Shown here: positions 22,367-34,300 of the stretch, in pieces
Layout of the letters: each line of letters begins with the position of its first letter
Numbering within the stretch: the first letter of the stretch is position 1
NCBI GenBank assembly: GCA_025526915.1
Contig: JAHLKH010000081.1
Location: 48,869 to 112,868 of the forward strand
Length of the DNA stretch: 64,000 bases
DNA from: Entophlyctis helioformis
Lineage: Eukaryota > Chytridiomycota > Chytridiomycetes > Chytridiales > Chytriomycetaceae
Direction of reading: 5' to 3'
Program-made: the position numbers and the translations under genes
The notes under the pieces: generated by a model
The model's input: the letters and a program-made list of their open reading frames with translations, nothing else
The model's database searches: none
Told to the model about the DNA's origin: nothing

Positions 22367-23206
22367 ATGAGGCAAGTGCCCGCTGCTGGACCCGCCTGCT
22401 GCGCACTGCCTGCCCGCTGCAGAGAACCGCCGCACGGCAGCAGCCACTAACCGCCTGCACTGCCTGGAAACCGACAGCTACTTTCTGCCCCACCTGCGGT
22501 CCGGCTGGCACGTCGACCAGGCCATTCTCAACGAAGAGGAACGGGTCGTCATCATCCGCTTTGGCCACGACTGGGTACGTCGAACGACACTGAACCACGT
22601 CGAACGATGTTGAACGAGAGCGAACTGACCTTGCACTGACCCGACGGGGCTGGCCGTCGACAGGATCCGCAATGCATGCAGATGGACGAGGTGCTCTACA
22701 GCATCGCCGAAAAGGTCAAGAACTTTGCCGTCATCTACCTCGTCGACAACACGGATGTTCCAGGCAAGTCGTTGCCATCATTGCCGCTGTTGTTGCTGTT
22801 GTTGCTGCCATCGTCGCGCTCGGCGGTCAAGTGCCCCACTGCTGACACTGCAGGGCCCGCCACGGTGCGACAGACTTTAACAAGATGTACGAGCTGTACG
22901 ATCCGTGCACGACCATGTTCTTTTACCGCAACAAGCACATCATGATCGATCTGGGCACGGGCAACAACAACAAGATCAACTGGCCCATCGACGACAAGAG
23001 CGAGATGGTCGGTTGCGATGCAGTGGAATGCAGCTGGATGACTGGAGTGCAGCTGACTGGTTGACTGGCCAACTGACGAACGCGCAACTGACGGACGCGC
23101 ATGGCATGGACAGATTGATATCGTCGAGACCGTGTTCCGTGGAGCAAGAAAGGGACGGGGTCTCGTGGTGGCACCAAAGGACTACTCGACAAAGTACAAG
23201 TACTGA
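22367..23206 (+). CDS. DIM1: DIM1/TXNL4A, U5 snRNP thioredoxin-like protein
   Basis: A universally conserved thioredoxin-fold component of the spliceosomal U5/tri-snRNP. Five exons: 22367-22371, 22478-22574, 22664-22763, 22874-23007, 23114-23206. They total exactly 143 codons (142 residues), the length conserved from yeast to human. The product begins MSYFLPHLRSGWHVDQAI and contains RVVIIRFGHDW, MDEVLYSIAEKVKNFAVIYL, FNKMYELYDPCTTMFFYRNK and HIMIDLGTGNNNKINW, ending PKDYSTKYKY. Exon 1 contributes only five coding bases (ATGAG). Introns 1 and 3 begin GCAAGT rather than GT, so this splicing factor's own transcript uses two GC-AG introns. The phase and the perfect family match leave little doubt. 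A branch-point-like cactaac lies in intron 1. Confidence 0.95.
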
Positions 23207-23271
23207 TATTCATTCTCTCAACACCAATACAAGCCGCTGGCCGGAACACCCACCCTCATCTAGTTGGCGCC

Positions 23272-24987
23272 TCAGTGCTTGTGGGCCGCGGCAAACTCCT
23301 GCTTGATCTGCGCCAGGTGGGCAGGGTCCGTCACGCAGTCGAGACCCGTGAGCGCAAGGACCTGCGCATTGACCATGGCGCAGTCGAACGCAGACGGCTG
23401 GCCGGCGAGCTGCTCAAACTCGGACGTGTGGTAGGCAAAGCCGCGTGCACCGATATCAAAAACGGGGTGGATGGCCGGAACCACCTGCGTCACATTGCCC
23501 ATATCTGCCCGGCCCGACCGTGCTCTGGTTAGTCACAAGCACATGTTCCCCTGCGGCGTGAAAGAGACGAGCCCGCCAGCCACTCACCAGTGCTGCCACG
23601 CGACTCGTTGCGCGTCACGCTGTCGTCGCCAAACACCCCGCCATAGCTCTGCATGTGCTTCTTGTACGCCCCGTTGAGAATCTCGCTGGCATCCACGTTG
23701 GCAAAGGTGGGCTCCTCGGTCACCTTGACCGTGCACCCGGTGGCAGAAGCCGCACCCTCAAAACACTTGATGACCTTGCCCTTGAGCACAAGAAGATCCT
23801 CGATGCGCTCTGTGCGGATGTAGTAGTTCAGCATGGTGTACTCGGGGATGATGTTGGGTGCCTCGCCGCCGTGCTTGATGATGCCATGGATTCTGCGGGG
23901 GTCGTTTGGTCAGTCGTCAGTTGTCAGTCGGTCAGTCGCACGGATGCAGATGCGTAATGGGCACGAGCGGATGATATGCACCTGCTGCTGGGCAGGGTCT
24001 GCTGGCGCAGGTTGGACACGGACGTGTACGCCATGACGGCCGCATCGAGTGCATTCACGCCGTCCCACGGATTGGCCGACGCATGTGCCGGCTTGCCGTA
24101 AAACTCGACGGTCAGCGAGAGCATCGCCAGCCACTTGCCGTAGATGGCGTTTTGCGTGCCGGGATGCGCCATGAGCGCCACGTCGACGTTCTTGAACACG
24201 CCATGGTCGATCATGTTGATCTTGCCGCCGTCGGTTTCCTCGGCTGGCGTGCCGAGCATAAGCACGCGGGCAGCAATGCCTCTCTCCTGGACAGCGTCGC
24301 GGAACGCTTTGACAGTTCATGCATGTTGTTCTGTGAGTCTGCGGTGCCCGCCATCTTCCTGACGGACAAGCCACCCGCCTACCGATCGCTGCAGCCATGC
24401 TCGACACTGCGATCCTGTTCACCACACTCGTCGTCAGCTTTGCGCCAGGCGTCCAGCCACACACGCAGATCCACGCACAGGTTGTGGCCGCACGCATGGC
24501 CGATGCCAGGCAGAGCGTCGTATCTATGCACAACCATGCCCATCGACGCCAGTCAGTAGTGCCCATCCGCCGGCATGGTCAGCAGCCCAGCCAGCGGCGT
24601 CTTACTCGGCCAGAAACGCAATCGTTGGGACATGCTCGCCGGCACCAGCAGCGGCACCGCAGACAAACTCCGAGTAGACGGCCGTGGGCATGTCGAAAGC
24701 ACCGTGCTGGACAGTGAAGCCCTGCTCGCGCATGTACTGCGCAACCAGCGCACTCGCCTTGTGCTCGGTCCACGACACCTCGGGGTTGGCGTGGATCTTG
24801 TGGCGTTGGCAGTGTCAGCACTGGCGCTCAGTTGGCGAGTGGAGGGCGAGTGGAGGGCAAGTAGGAGGCAAGTGGAAGGGCAGGCGAGCAGCTAGTGGAG
24901 GGCAGCCAGACGCACCTCGCTGCTCAGGGCGTGCAGAGCGGCCCGGTGTGCCCTGACGCTGTTCTCGACAGACGCTCGCTCGGCCAT
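23272..24987 (-). CDS. M20 family amidohydrolase, PM20D2-like
   Basis: A zinc-dependent amidohydrolase/carboxypeptidase of the M20D group; the closest well-known relative is PM20D2, which hydrolyses lysyl and related dipeptides. Seven exons on the reverse strand (24987-24916, 24796-24606, 24523-24479, 24414-24383, 24306-23982, 23892-23588, 23522-23272) sum to 407 codons (406 residues). One exon is only 32 bases. Family blocks: EVSWTEHKASALVAQYM, the metal-site motif DALPGIGHACGHNLI restored across two introns, LMLGTPAEETDGGKINMI, ALMAHPGTQN, VEFYGKPAHASANPWDGVNA, IIKHGGEAPNIIPEYT and DMGNVTQVVPAIHP. The expected metal-ligand His, Asp and Glu positions are kept. Its start codon is adjacent to the region that would open the next, divergent gene. 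Confidence 0.9.
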
Positions 24988-25078
24988 GTTTGTGCTGTTC
25001 GTTGAAGATCAATGTCAAGCGGCCACATCGTGTCATGGCGGCGCATCGGCAGGTTTCCCGGATCCGCAGCAACACCAC

Positions 25079-26511
25079 ATGGAACTCCCAATACTGCCCA
25101 TCGGGTATCTTCTTCTGAGCATTGGCGTGCAGGTTGCGCTGCTGCGTCACATGCTGGCCGACCCCGCCATGATCAAGGCACGACTCAGCGACTACCTGGA
25201 CGGCCGTGAGCGCCGCATCGCATTCCACGACGACTTTGGCAGCCTCCCAATGCGGTATGCGGCTGGCAGTGGCATCGTGCTGCCGTCCGCAGCAGCAATA
25301 CCTCCGGTTGCGGTTGAGCATACAGCAGCACCGCCAGCTATCGCTGCTCGGAGCGTGCTGGACGAGCAACTGTGGTTGTCCAAGCTGGCATGCGAACCGT
25401 ACTTGCTCGAGACAGCCGCCCTCGACACGCCGCACTTTGCTGCCTCTGCAGACGGGCAGCAGCTTGCGAGTATGGGTGCTCCAGAACGCATCCCGGAGCC
25501 ACGGCCGCGGAGAGAGAAAGGCGCATCTGTATCTGCCCAATATGCCCCATCAGGCTCATTGGGTTTTCAGAGCGCGTCTTATGCATCACTTGTCAGACGC
25601 GCGCCATCGATCTCCTCGGCCAAAGGCACTGTGGCGAGCGTGTCGTCCCGTGCTTCGTTGGCCTGTGCGTCAGGATGTCCCAACAGCAGTTTGGCTGGAC
25701 GAGACTCGGCGACATTGAAGCGTCCAGCGTCGTCGAAACCCGGGGCTGCATGTGCTGCGGCACAACCGGGTGATATCGTTCATGTCAACAACAGCATGCT
25801 CCACGTTCGTCCGGCATGGCCGACGCAACCGGCTGCAGGCTCGCCATCATCATCGCTACAGGCGCCTCGAGACACACCGGCTGATGCGTGCCACACTCTG
25901 AGCTCACAGCCCATTCATCCACACAAGTCGTGGCGATCTGGCCGTATCATACTCAAGGCAGCGTTTCCCATTCACGCACAAACACGCTTGGGTATGCTGA
26001 CCGTCGCATCCGCGACACACATCCCTGACGCACATGCACTGACACACACACTCTTGCAAATGCAGCACTCGTCTTTGTGCGGCACGACAAGCCATACGAC
26101 GTCAGGCAGGCGATTGACTTCATCGTCAATCTATCGCCAGCCAGTGCATCCAGCTACATGCAGCTCGCCATCAACGTGTCAACACCGTTGCCGTTATCCG
26201 CTGAGCCAGCGTGGCACGGTTGGCGTGTATCCGATCATGTGCTGCCGTCCAAGATGGCATCAGCCCACCAGACGTTTATGATCGAGTGGAGCCACACCGA
26301 GACTGCGTTCAGCATCGACGGCAAGCAGGGGATGTCCATCAGTAGCCCATCTGCGACCACGCGGCTGTACGACGAGTCAGTGTTTGACGGGCTTTTGCTG
26401 CGGCTGCTTGTCAATGTCAGCGGGCTGCATGGGCCGCCACGCGTGCATCCAGACGACGCGGACCTGACGCGTGAGCTCCTGCTCGACAGCGTCGCGGCTT
26501 ACAGTGAATGA
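25079..26511 (+). CDS. putative secreted or anchored concanavalin-A-like (GH16-like) protein
   Basis: Exons 25079-25991 and 26066-26511 join in phase 1 to give 452 residues from the ATG at 25079; the frame is also open back to an ATG at 24986. A signal-anchor-like helix lies at the N-terminus (ILPIGYLLLSIGVQVALL). A motif FHDDFGSLP follows, then a long Ser/Ala-rich low-complexity stretch. The C-terminal 150 residues look globular: SGRIILKAAFPI, LVFVRHDKPYDVRQAIDFIV, YMQLAINVSTPLPLS, WHGWRVSDHVLP, and TFMIEWSHTETAFSIDGKQ. The order graph of these (GRI..K..F, ID-rich strand, W-rich strand, FxIEW...FxIDG) resembles GH16/concanavalin-fold glucanases and lectins, but the catalytic ExDxxE is not evident. 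The family call is an inference; the gene and splice are better supported than the function. Confidence 0.55.
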
Positions 26512-26561
26512 AGCGTCCTTGCCATCCTTTTTGTCGCAAACTCAACCCAAGACAGACGAGA

Positions 26562-29190
26562 ATGCCCAAAGACGCGTCCAAGAACGATGCCAAGGCTGCT
26601 GGTGCGTCTGGCGCTGCAGGCGGCGGCGGCGAGTTTGATATCGATTCAGAAGAGGGCGGACCCGTGTCGTCGTTCCAGTCGTACGCAGCCGAAGGCGATA
26701 TCCTGGCCAAGCAGGGCGACTACCGAAAAGCCATTGAAGCCTACAGCAAGGTCTGCTACCGTTTCTCTGCATCTGTCCCCGTGGCACGAGTCGGCGGACA
26801 CTGGGTTGACTAACCGTGCGCTGGCTGTGGATGTAGGCATTGACCCTGCGGCCCATGGAAAAGAATGCTCTCGTGGCACGGTCGAAATGCTACCTGCAGC
26901 TAGGCGACTCGCAGGCAGCCCTCCTGGACGCCGATGCCGCACTCAAAGAGGACCGCGATTTCTTCAAGGTGTGTGTCTTTTGGGGTCATCTCTATCCATC
27001 CCGATTGACGCGTCGCTCGTTGAAACACGGCCTCGGCATGCCGCTCGTCTTATGCTGACCTCATGATGATGCACACGTGGTCGCCGTCAGGGTGTGTTCC
27101 AAAAAGCAGAAGCGCTGTACTCGAAAGGCGACTTCGAGATGGCGTTGGTGTACTACCACCGCGGCAACAAGCTGCGTCCCGAGCTGGACGAGTTCCGTCT
27201 GGGGATCCAAAAGGCACGCGAAGCCATTGACAACTCCATTGGCAGTAAGTGCCGCTCAGTGCTGCCGAGCTTGTATGCCGCATCACGCGTCCATTCAAAC
27301 TGATGCGATTGTGCTCGGCAGACCCCAAGGACTACAAGTTCCAGCCACCGCCTGGCGCGCGTCTGGTCGTGACGGTGCCGACAGGCAGCGCAGGTGCAGG
27401 CGGGCACGGCCACGCCAAGAACGCTGGGATCGCGACTGGCGTGTGGGTGTCCACCAAAACAACGTCTGGCCCAGGGTTCAGCAGCGCCGGCAGCAAAGAG
27501 GGCACCAAGACTGAAAAGACGGTCAAGCAGTTGCTTGGCGAGCTGTATGCCGACAAGGAGTACCTGGAAGAGTTTCTCAACGACAAGGGTATGGCTTGTG
27601 CGTTGGGCACGGTCATCATGGGCAGCGTGACTCACTGGCTTGTTGTCTGGCCGTCTGGTTGCCTGGCCGGTGGGATCGGCTCAAGACTTTTCAAGCAACC
27701 CCAACGAGGAGGTGCAGGGACTAGTCGACGAGCGCTCAAGTACCTCGACACGCGCACCGAGTTCTGGCGCCAACAGAAACCCATCTACGCGCGCAAGAAG
27801 GAGCAGTCCAAGGTGCTGGCCAAGGCGATCAACACGCGCAACCGGCAGGTCATTCTGGCCAAGGCCGAGGAGTTCCAGCGTCGGCAGGCGGCACTGATGG
27901 AGCGCGAGCAGCAGGCGAAAGTGACCGGCGGGTTCCGCGCGAGGACTGCTCCGGCTGCTGAGCGTGAACATGGGCATCTGGGTGCTACCACGCCTGCGCT
28001 GCCGGCGAGCAAGACGCCGTCTCCCCCAAAGAGTGCGCCAACGTCTACGTAGGTGGCTTGGATGCAGCGTCCTGATTCTGCTGCCAGTCGCGTACTTTGA
28101 TGGAACTACTGACCTGCTCGTTGGCCACAGACTGCGATCGCCGCCCAACTCTCAGTCGATGAAGACGGTCGAGTCGTCATTCCAGTACATTCGTCTTTGT
28201 AAGGCTGCGGCTGATCGGCATCTGCCATCCGACAACCGGCTGACGCTTGATGGTGTCGTCCGGCAGCCATGTCGCGTGGAGAGTATGAGATTGCACTGCG
28301 CAGATCAAAGAACCTGCTTGCGCGTCTGAGCGAGCTGCGCAATCTGCCCGACAAGGGCCGCATTGCAGGTAGATACAGCATTGCGGGGTGCCCACCACCA
28401 ACGAGACTGACCATGGCATGCTCCAGTCGATCTGTACAACATCCTTGGCAGCATCTACATCCAGCTCGGAAACTCGACCGAGGCCCTCAACTACTACCGC
28501 AAAGGTAACGTTGGGTCATGCCCAGCAACGCACTCGTCCATGACGGCCGTCTGATCCCACCTTGAACCAACAGAGCTCGCAGCAGCCAAAGAAAACCGCG
28601 TGCCAGAATCTGTTTCGCGCTCTCTGGGCGAGATGGGCCGCATCTATGTCAAGACACGCCGCTACAAGGACGCCATTGCCGCCTTTGACGAAAAGCTGTC
28701 GTACGCGCCAGAGAACTCGATTGAGCGCGCATGGCTCTACCATGACCTCGGCCGGTGCTTCCTGGAGATCAAGCAGTTTGAACGGGCGGCCGAGTTTGGC
28801 GAGCACAGCATCCTGCTTGCCGATGCGCTCAAGGACCGCAGATGGGGTCTCAATGCCCGCGTGCTGGTCGCTCAGGCACTCTGTAAGTTGGGTACTACCA
28901 TTGTGGATAGTCCGCTGGCCTGCAAGACTGACACGGCGTCCCGGAAACGCTTAGCGCAACTCGACGCTTTTGATCGCGCGATGGAGTACTATGCCATCGC
29001 TCTCAGACACGCCAAGGATCTCGGCGACGAGCCGGCCAGCCACGCCATCTCCAAGGTGCTTGACGACATGCGCCGTCATTTCGCGGCACTGCGGGAAGAG
29101 GAGCTGGATGATCAGCGGAGCCATATGGATGCCGCCAGCCACCACGAGAGCAGTATGAGCGACCGCCATCACCAGCAGATTGCCGTGTAA
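26562..29190 (+). CDS. outer dynein arm docking subunit ODAD4/TTC25 (TPR protein), with a one-base frame break
   Basis: A tetratricopeptide protein that docks outer dynein arms on axonemal doublets; its presence implies a motile flagellum. Ten exons: 26562-26750, 26837-26968, 27091-27244, 27322-27588, 27686-28048, 28131-28198, 28267-28368, 28427-28504, 28574-28882, 28955-29190. N-terminal TPRs are seen in YAAEGDILAKQGDYRKAIEA and YLQLGDSQAALLDADAALKE, then ALVYYHRGNKLRPELDEFRL. The family signature YLDTRTEFWRQQKPIYARKK is present. C-terminal TPRs include LYNILGSIYIQLGNSTEALN, IYVKTRRYKDAIAAFDEKL and YHDLGRCFLEIKQFERAAEF. The frame breaks once near 27733, between QGLVDER and LKYLD, as if a base were missing; adding it makes exactly 633 codons (632 residues). 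All other junctions are clean, so the gene is probably intact in the organism. Confidence 0.9.
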
Positions 29191-29327
29191 AGGAGCGTGG
29201 ATGCATGGCTAATGACCAGTATCATCATCAGCTGCTGATGCTGATGCTGATGCTGTTGCTGATGCTGCAATGAAACCGATCGGCGTTGCTCGGCGACACC
29301 TTCCTTGAATCTCAAAACAGTCTTGCC

Positions 29328-30875
29328 ATGGCAGCCACGACGTCGATGCCGCAGATGACCGGCATGGTGGCATCAGCCGCCGCGCTCTTGCGGGCAGCAT
29401 CGCCCACCCGGCCAGCAGCAGCCCGCCCACGACCGCCGTCCGTTTCGACACCGTCACACCACATGCAAACAAGCTCGCCGCACGGGATTGGCAACTGGCC
29501 AATGCCGGATTCCGATGTGGATGTGGATGACGGCGACTCTGACGAGCTGGGCAGTGCTGTGTCGTCGGGCACGACCGCCGGACCGCCTGCTGCCCGGCCG
29601 CCACAGCCGTCTCGCGGGTCGAGCGAGCTGCCCGAAGCGAATGCGAATGCGAATGCTGCTCGGAATGCGGCTCCGAATGCGAGACGAGGCAGCAGTGGCA
29701 GCAACAGCAGCAGCAGCGCTTGGTCAGACAGCAGCCACAGTGGCGATATCCGGAACGGCGTTGTTGACACCATCGTGTCCACAATACGGTCAAGACGGCT
29801 GGCGGCCGTTGATGCAGCCGTGTCGGGCACGGCGTCGTCCAAGACGGCAAAGAGTGCCTGCGATGGGTCTGCTGCTGTTGCGCTGCGCCATGATCGGGAC
29901 GCTTGCGACGCAGCAGCACCTGAAACACGCACGCCGACCATCTCCGACATTCGCGTCATGCTCCACGAGTCGCAGTCGGTCGCGCTGAATCTGAAAGCCG
30001 TCATGAGCAGCCCCGTCGGCAGTGAGTCTTGGCTTGCAGATGCCGGCAGCATTCTTGGCAGCATAGTGTCACTGACGAATGCCTGGCACAACGGCCGCTG
30101 CAGTATCGACGGATCGCGGCCTGTCCATGACAAGCCTTGCCAGCCAGCTCAACGACATATTCCGTAGACAGCATTCCGTCAACCAGCTGCAGTTTACGCT
30201 TGGCTCTGTCAACTACCTCGTGAACGTGTTCAACTTTACACAAAACATCCACTTGCAGGTCTGTATCGGGGGAGCTCTGGATCTGCCCACATGCGCGCGC
30301 TGACACTTTGGATGTGCCCTTACAGAACTCGGTCAAACGGGGACAGGCCGAGATTGACGAGCTGACGTTTGTGATTGGGCAGCTCAAGACCGAGATCGAG
30401 TCGCTCAATCTGGATGTCGAGGACCAGCGACAGGCGTCGATCCGTCTCCGATCGCAGCTTGCCACGTTGCAAGACGTCCTGAGCCGCACAACACGCGAGG
30501 TGAGCCAGCGCTTGCGTGTGCTGTGAACCGCTGGCAGGCCGTCTCACTCTCCCCTTTTGCTCAACACCGCAACAGCACCGGCGGGAATTGACCGTGCATC
30601 GCAAGATGATCGACAAGCAAGAGACGCTCATCGCCAAAATGGTCCGGCTGCGCGCACACCAGGACCTGCTGGCCGACACGATTGTCGCTGTGCTTGCGCT
30701 GGGGATTTCGCGGCTGCTTCCGGTGGGCAGCGCGCTGCGCATGGTGACACACATGGCCCTTCAACCGTCGCGCCAGCGGACCATGGTGCGACGCGGTCTG
30801 CACGTCGCGGTGTATCTGGCGATTGTGCTGCGACTGCGGTCGTGGTTTGTCGCATGCGGTCTGCACAGCACGTGA
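29328..30875 (+). CDS. coiled-coil protein with C-terminal membrane segments, unknown
   Basis: Four exons (29328-30021, 30104-30258, 30326-30499, 30576-30875) give exactly 441 codons (440 residues). The first 200 residues are Ser/Ala-rich and disordered. From about residue 245 ordinary sequence begins: LASQLNDIFRRQHSVNQLQF, VNYLVNVFNFTQNIHLQ. A predicted coiled coil follows (EIDELTFVIGQLKTEIESLN, RQASIRLRSQLATLQDVL, TVHRKMIDKQETLIAKM). The C-terminus has two hydrophobic stretches, TIVAVLALGISRLLPVG and VAVYLAIVLRLRSWFVACG, that could enter a membrane as a hairpin. The layout recalls tail-anchored golgins or organelle tethers, but no family is recognised. Phase-consistent splicing supports the gene. 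Confidence 0.6.
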
Positions 30876-31392
30876 GTTGCATCCAACGTCACTGTGCGTG
30901 GCATGGCTGCTGTTGTCCTGACCATACCGTGGCGTGTTTGGCGGGATTAGCGGCCGGACAGATGACGATCACCAAGACAGCCGCCGTGGGCTGAGTCAGT
31001 CTGCAGCAGTCGTGCTGCTGCGGCCGTTCTGGATCGCGCACAGCCTTGTGCATGGCATCGTGCGCACCGCTGCGTCTGCCGTCTCTGCCGTTGTGCGTCG
31101 CTGAGCAGCCCGCCAGCGTGCCTGAGCCGTTCGAGTCACAATAGACATTTCGATCGTTTTGTGTTATGTTTGCCCCCGACAGCGGAACCAAAGCGACGCA
31201 GACCAACAAAGAAGCAGCGTGCATGCGGCTGCACCAGCAATAGCACACAGACCCGCATCGCCCAGCCCACCGAGCCTGCTCCAGACGCTCTCGCTCACGC
31301 CCGCATCCACTGCATCTGCAGCACCTTCTGCACCCACTGCACGCACAACACCATCCGAAGCACATCTGCGCACTCGGCCCGGCCATCCAATA
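30876..31392. other. intergenic region, P5B ATPase promoter and leader
   Basis: About 515 bases after the coiled-coil gene and before the P5B ATPase ATG. An open frame continues upstream of that ATG from 31159, so a longer N-terminus is possible but not supported by homology. No RNA gene or repeat was recognised. Confidence 0.4.
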
Positions 31393-34300
31393 ATGTCCAG
31401 CAGCAGCAGCAGCTCCAACAACAGCAGGCCCGCAGGCCTGCCTTCCAACGCACCATCTGCCGCCAGCCGCTCTGGCGCATCCGCCGGCTCGCCCAATCCA
31501 TCTGCGCAGGCCTCACCTGCTGCCGCTGCCGCTGCTGCCCAGAAGCGCAAGCCAAAGCCGGGCGCCTCGCCCGCCGCCAGCCTGAATGCAGCCATCGCCA
31601 GCACCACGAGCACCACGAGCACCACGAACAGCGCCGCCAACACTGCGCCTTCCGGATCATCGGCCGCTTTTCGCCCGACGGTCGCCACTGGGCTGCCTGC
31701 GCAGCTGCCGCCCTCGTCGCTCTCGGGGGCATCGTCTGCATCCAGGCCGCTGTCGACCACGGGATCGTTCTCCGGGTCAGACTCGGCCATGCGGCCATCC
31801 GTCGCTGCCAGAGCGCCGTTTTACGGTGCGCTACCTCCAACGTCGGCCAGAGCCGCATACCAGCAGATTGCCGACGATGTCTACGAGCAAACGTTCAGCG
31901 TCGACGAGGATCTCAGCTTCACCGCATCCGGCCGCATCGAGACGCCGTTTCGTGTTGCCCTGTACAACATGCTGTGCATCCTCACCGGCGGTGCCTTTTT
32001 CCTCGCCTGTCGCTGGAACCTGCCGCTCGAGATCCGTGTCAGGACCCGCGCTTGCCCGCTGCGCCAGGCGTCGCACGTCTACATCAAGAACCACTGGTCC
32101 GAGGGCTCGCTCGAGCCCGTGTCCAACGATCCCTTTGGCGGCCTCCTCTCGGATGCTTTCCCGCAGCTGTTTGACACGTCGACGCCCGGCGTGCTGCCTC
32201 CCGCCGACGACCCGCTGCCCTACATCACGTACTTTGAGTACCGCTACTTCAAGTTTGTGCTCGAGCCCGTGTCGGGCAAGTTTGTGGCCAACTACCTGTG
32301 GCGCGATCCGCGCTGGGACTCGTCAAAGTACATTGTCGGCCATCGCGACTCGGATGCGTCAGTGGCCCGCAAGCGCACCATCTTTGGCCCCAACGCCGTC
32401 GACATCAAGGAAAAGTCCACGTTTCGCCTGCTCATCGACGAGGTCCTGCACCCGTTTTTTGTGTTCCAGATTGCCAGCATCATCCTCTGGTGCCTCGACT
32501 CTTATTACTATTACGCGACCTGCATTTTCCTGATCTCGACATCGTCGGCTGTGGCCACGCTCATCGAGACCAAGACCACGCTGCGGCGGCTGCGCGAGCT
32601 CAGCCGCTTCACGTGCCAGATCCGGTACTGGCGCAACGGTGCGTGGTCGTACGGCCGCTCGGAGGAGCTCGTGCCAGGCGATCTCTTTGAACTCGAGTCT
32701 GGCCTGGTGCCCATCGTGCCCTGTGACGCCATTCTTCTCGAGGGCGACTGCATCATCAACGAGAGCATGCTCACCGGCGAGAGTCTGCCCGTTTCCAAGT
32801 CGCCTGCCACAGATGCCGATCTGGCCTCGATCGACTTTGAGGAAGAGGAGCCGTCGAGCAGCAGTCGCATGTCGCGCTTCTTCCTGTTCTCTGGCACCGA
32901 GATCATCCGCGTTCGTCCAGGTGCCATGCAGCCCGTTGCAGAAGATTCGCCCAGCGGCAGCATCCACCATGGACAGGGGTATCTGCCGCAGCAGTCGCCA
33001 GTGTACACCGACAGTGGCTCTCAGCAAAGCCCTCACGGGTCTGCCAATGGCGTGCCTCTCAACGATCCGCTGTCGTCGCGCCGCGGTGCCGTCGCTCTGG
33101 TTGTGCGCACGGGCTTCAACACCACCAAGGGCAGCCTGGTGCGGTCGATTCTGTTCCCGCGGCCCAACAAGTTCAAGTTCTACGAGGACTCGTTCCGGTT
33201 CATTGGCGTGCTAGCCCTCATTGCCGGCCTGGGCTTCCTGGCGACGCTCTACTTTTTCATCAAGCTCAAGATGGCATGGTCGACCATCATCATCCGTGCC
33301 CTCGATCTCATCACCATTGTCGTGCCGCCCGCCCTGCCCGCCACGCTTGCCATTGGCACCAGCTTTGCCATTGGACGTCTGCGCAAGAACGACATCTTCT
33401 GCACCAGCCCGCCGCGCGTCAACATCTGCGGCAAGATCAACGTCATGTGCTTTGACAAGACGGGCACGCTGACGCAGGAGGGCCTGGACGTGCTCGGCAT
33501 CCGCTTTACGGTGCCGCGCACCAAAAAGACAGACATTCCCTACGAGGAGGCCGAGCCGCACACGCCGCTGCGGTTCTCGCGGCTGTACCGGTCGGTCGAC
33601 ACGGTCATGCCCAAGCCCGTTGTCAATGCGTCGACCTCGAGTCTCATGGGCATCAACATCTCGTCGGCGTCGCTGTCCGGCTCGGTGGTGCGGACGCCTG
33701 TTTCGCCTGGCATCCGCGGCATGGGCTACTCGGCAGCAAGCCTCTCGGGAGCCTCTGTCTTTCTTGCCGCCGAGTCGGGCCATCCCAACTCCGAGGTGGA
33801 CTTCCCGTACCCGCTCATCGTGTGTGCCATGGCCACGTGCCACTCGATCAAGGTTGTGCACGGCTCGCTCATGGGCGACCCGCTCGATCTGAAGATGTTT
33901 GATTTCACGGGCTGGCACATTGAGGAGGAGATTGGCGGTGGCAGTGCTCCCGGTCGGCGCCGTCCGAGCCGCCACACGAGCTCCATGGTCGTCCGGCCGC
34001 CCTGGGTGCCCGACTTTGACACGGTCGTCAATGGCGCGCGCAACGGCATGAAGTTTAGCAACGACGAGGTGTTTACCGAGCTGGGCGTCGTCAAGTCGTT
34101 TGAGTTTGTCAGCAGCCTGCGGCGCATGAGTGTCGTTGTGCGGCGCATGAAGTACTCGCACAACATGTTCTCTGTCGGCGTGTTCGACGCGGCAGGGCCA
34201 CCGCCGACGCAGGCGTCCAGAGACATGGAGGTCTTTGTCAAGGGTGCACCTGAAGCGATGCGTGCCATTTGCACGCCAGAGTCCCGTGAGTTGCTTGGCG

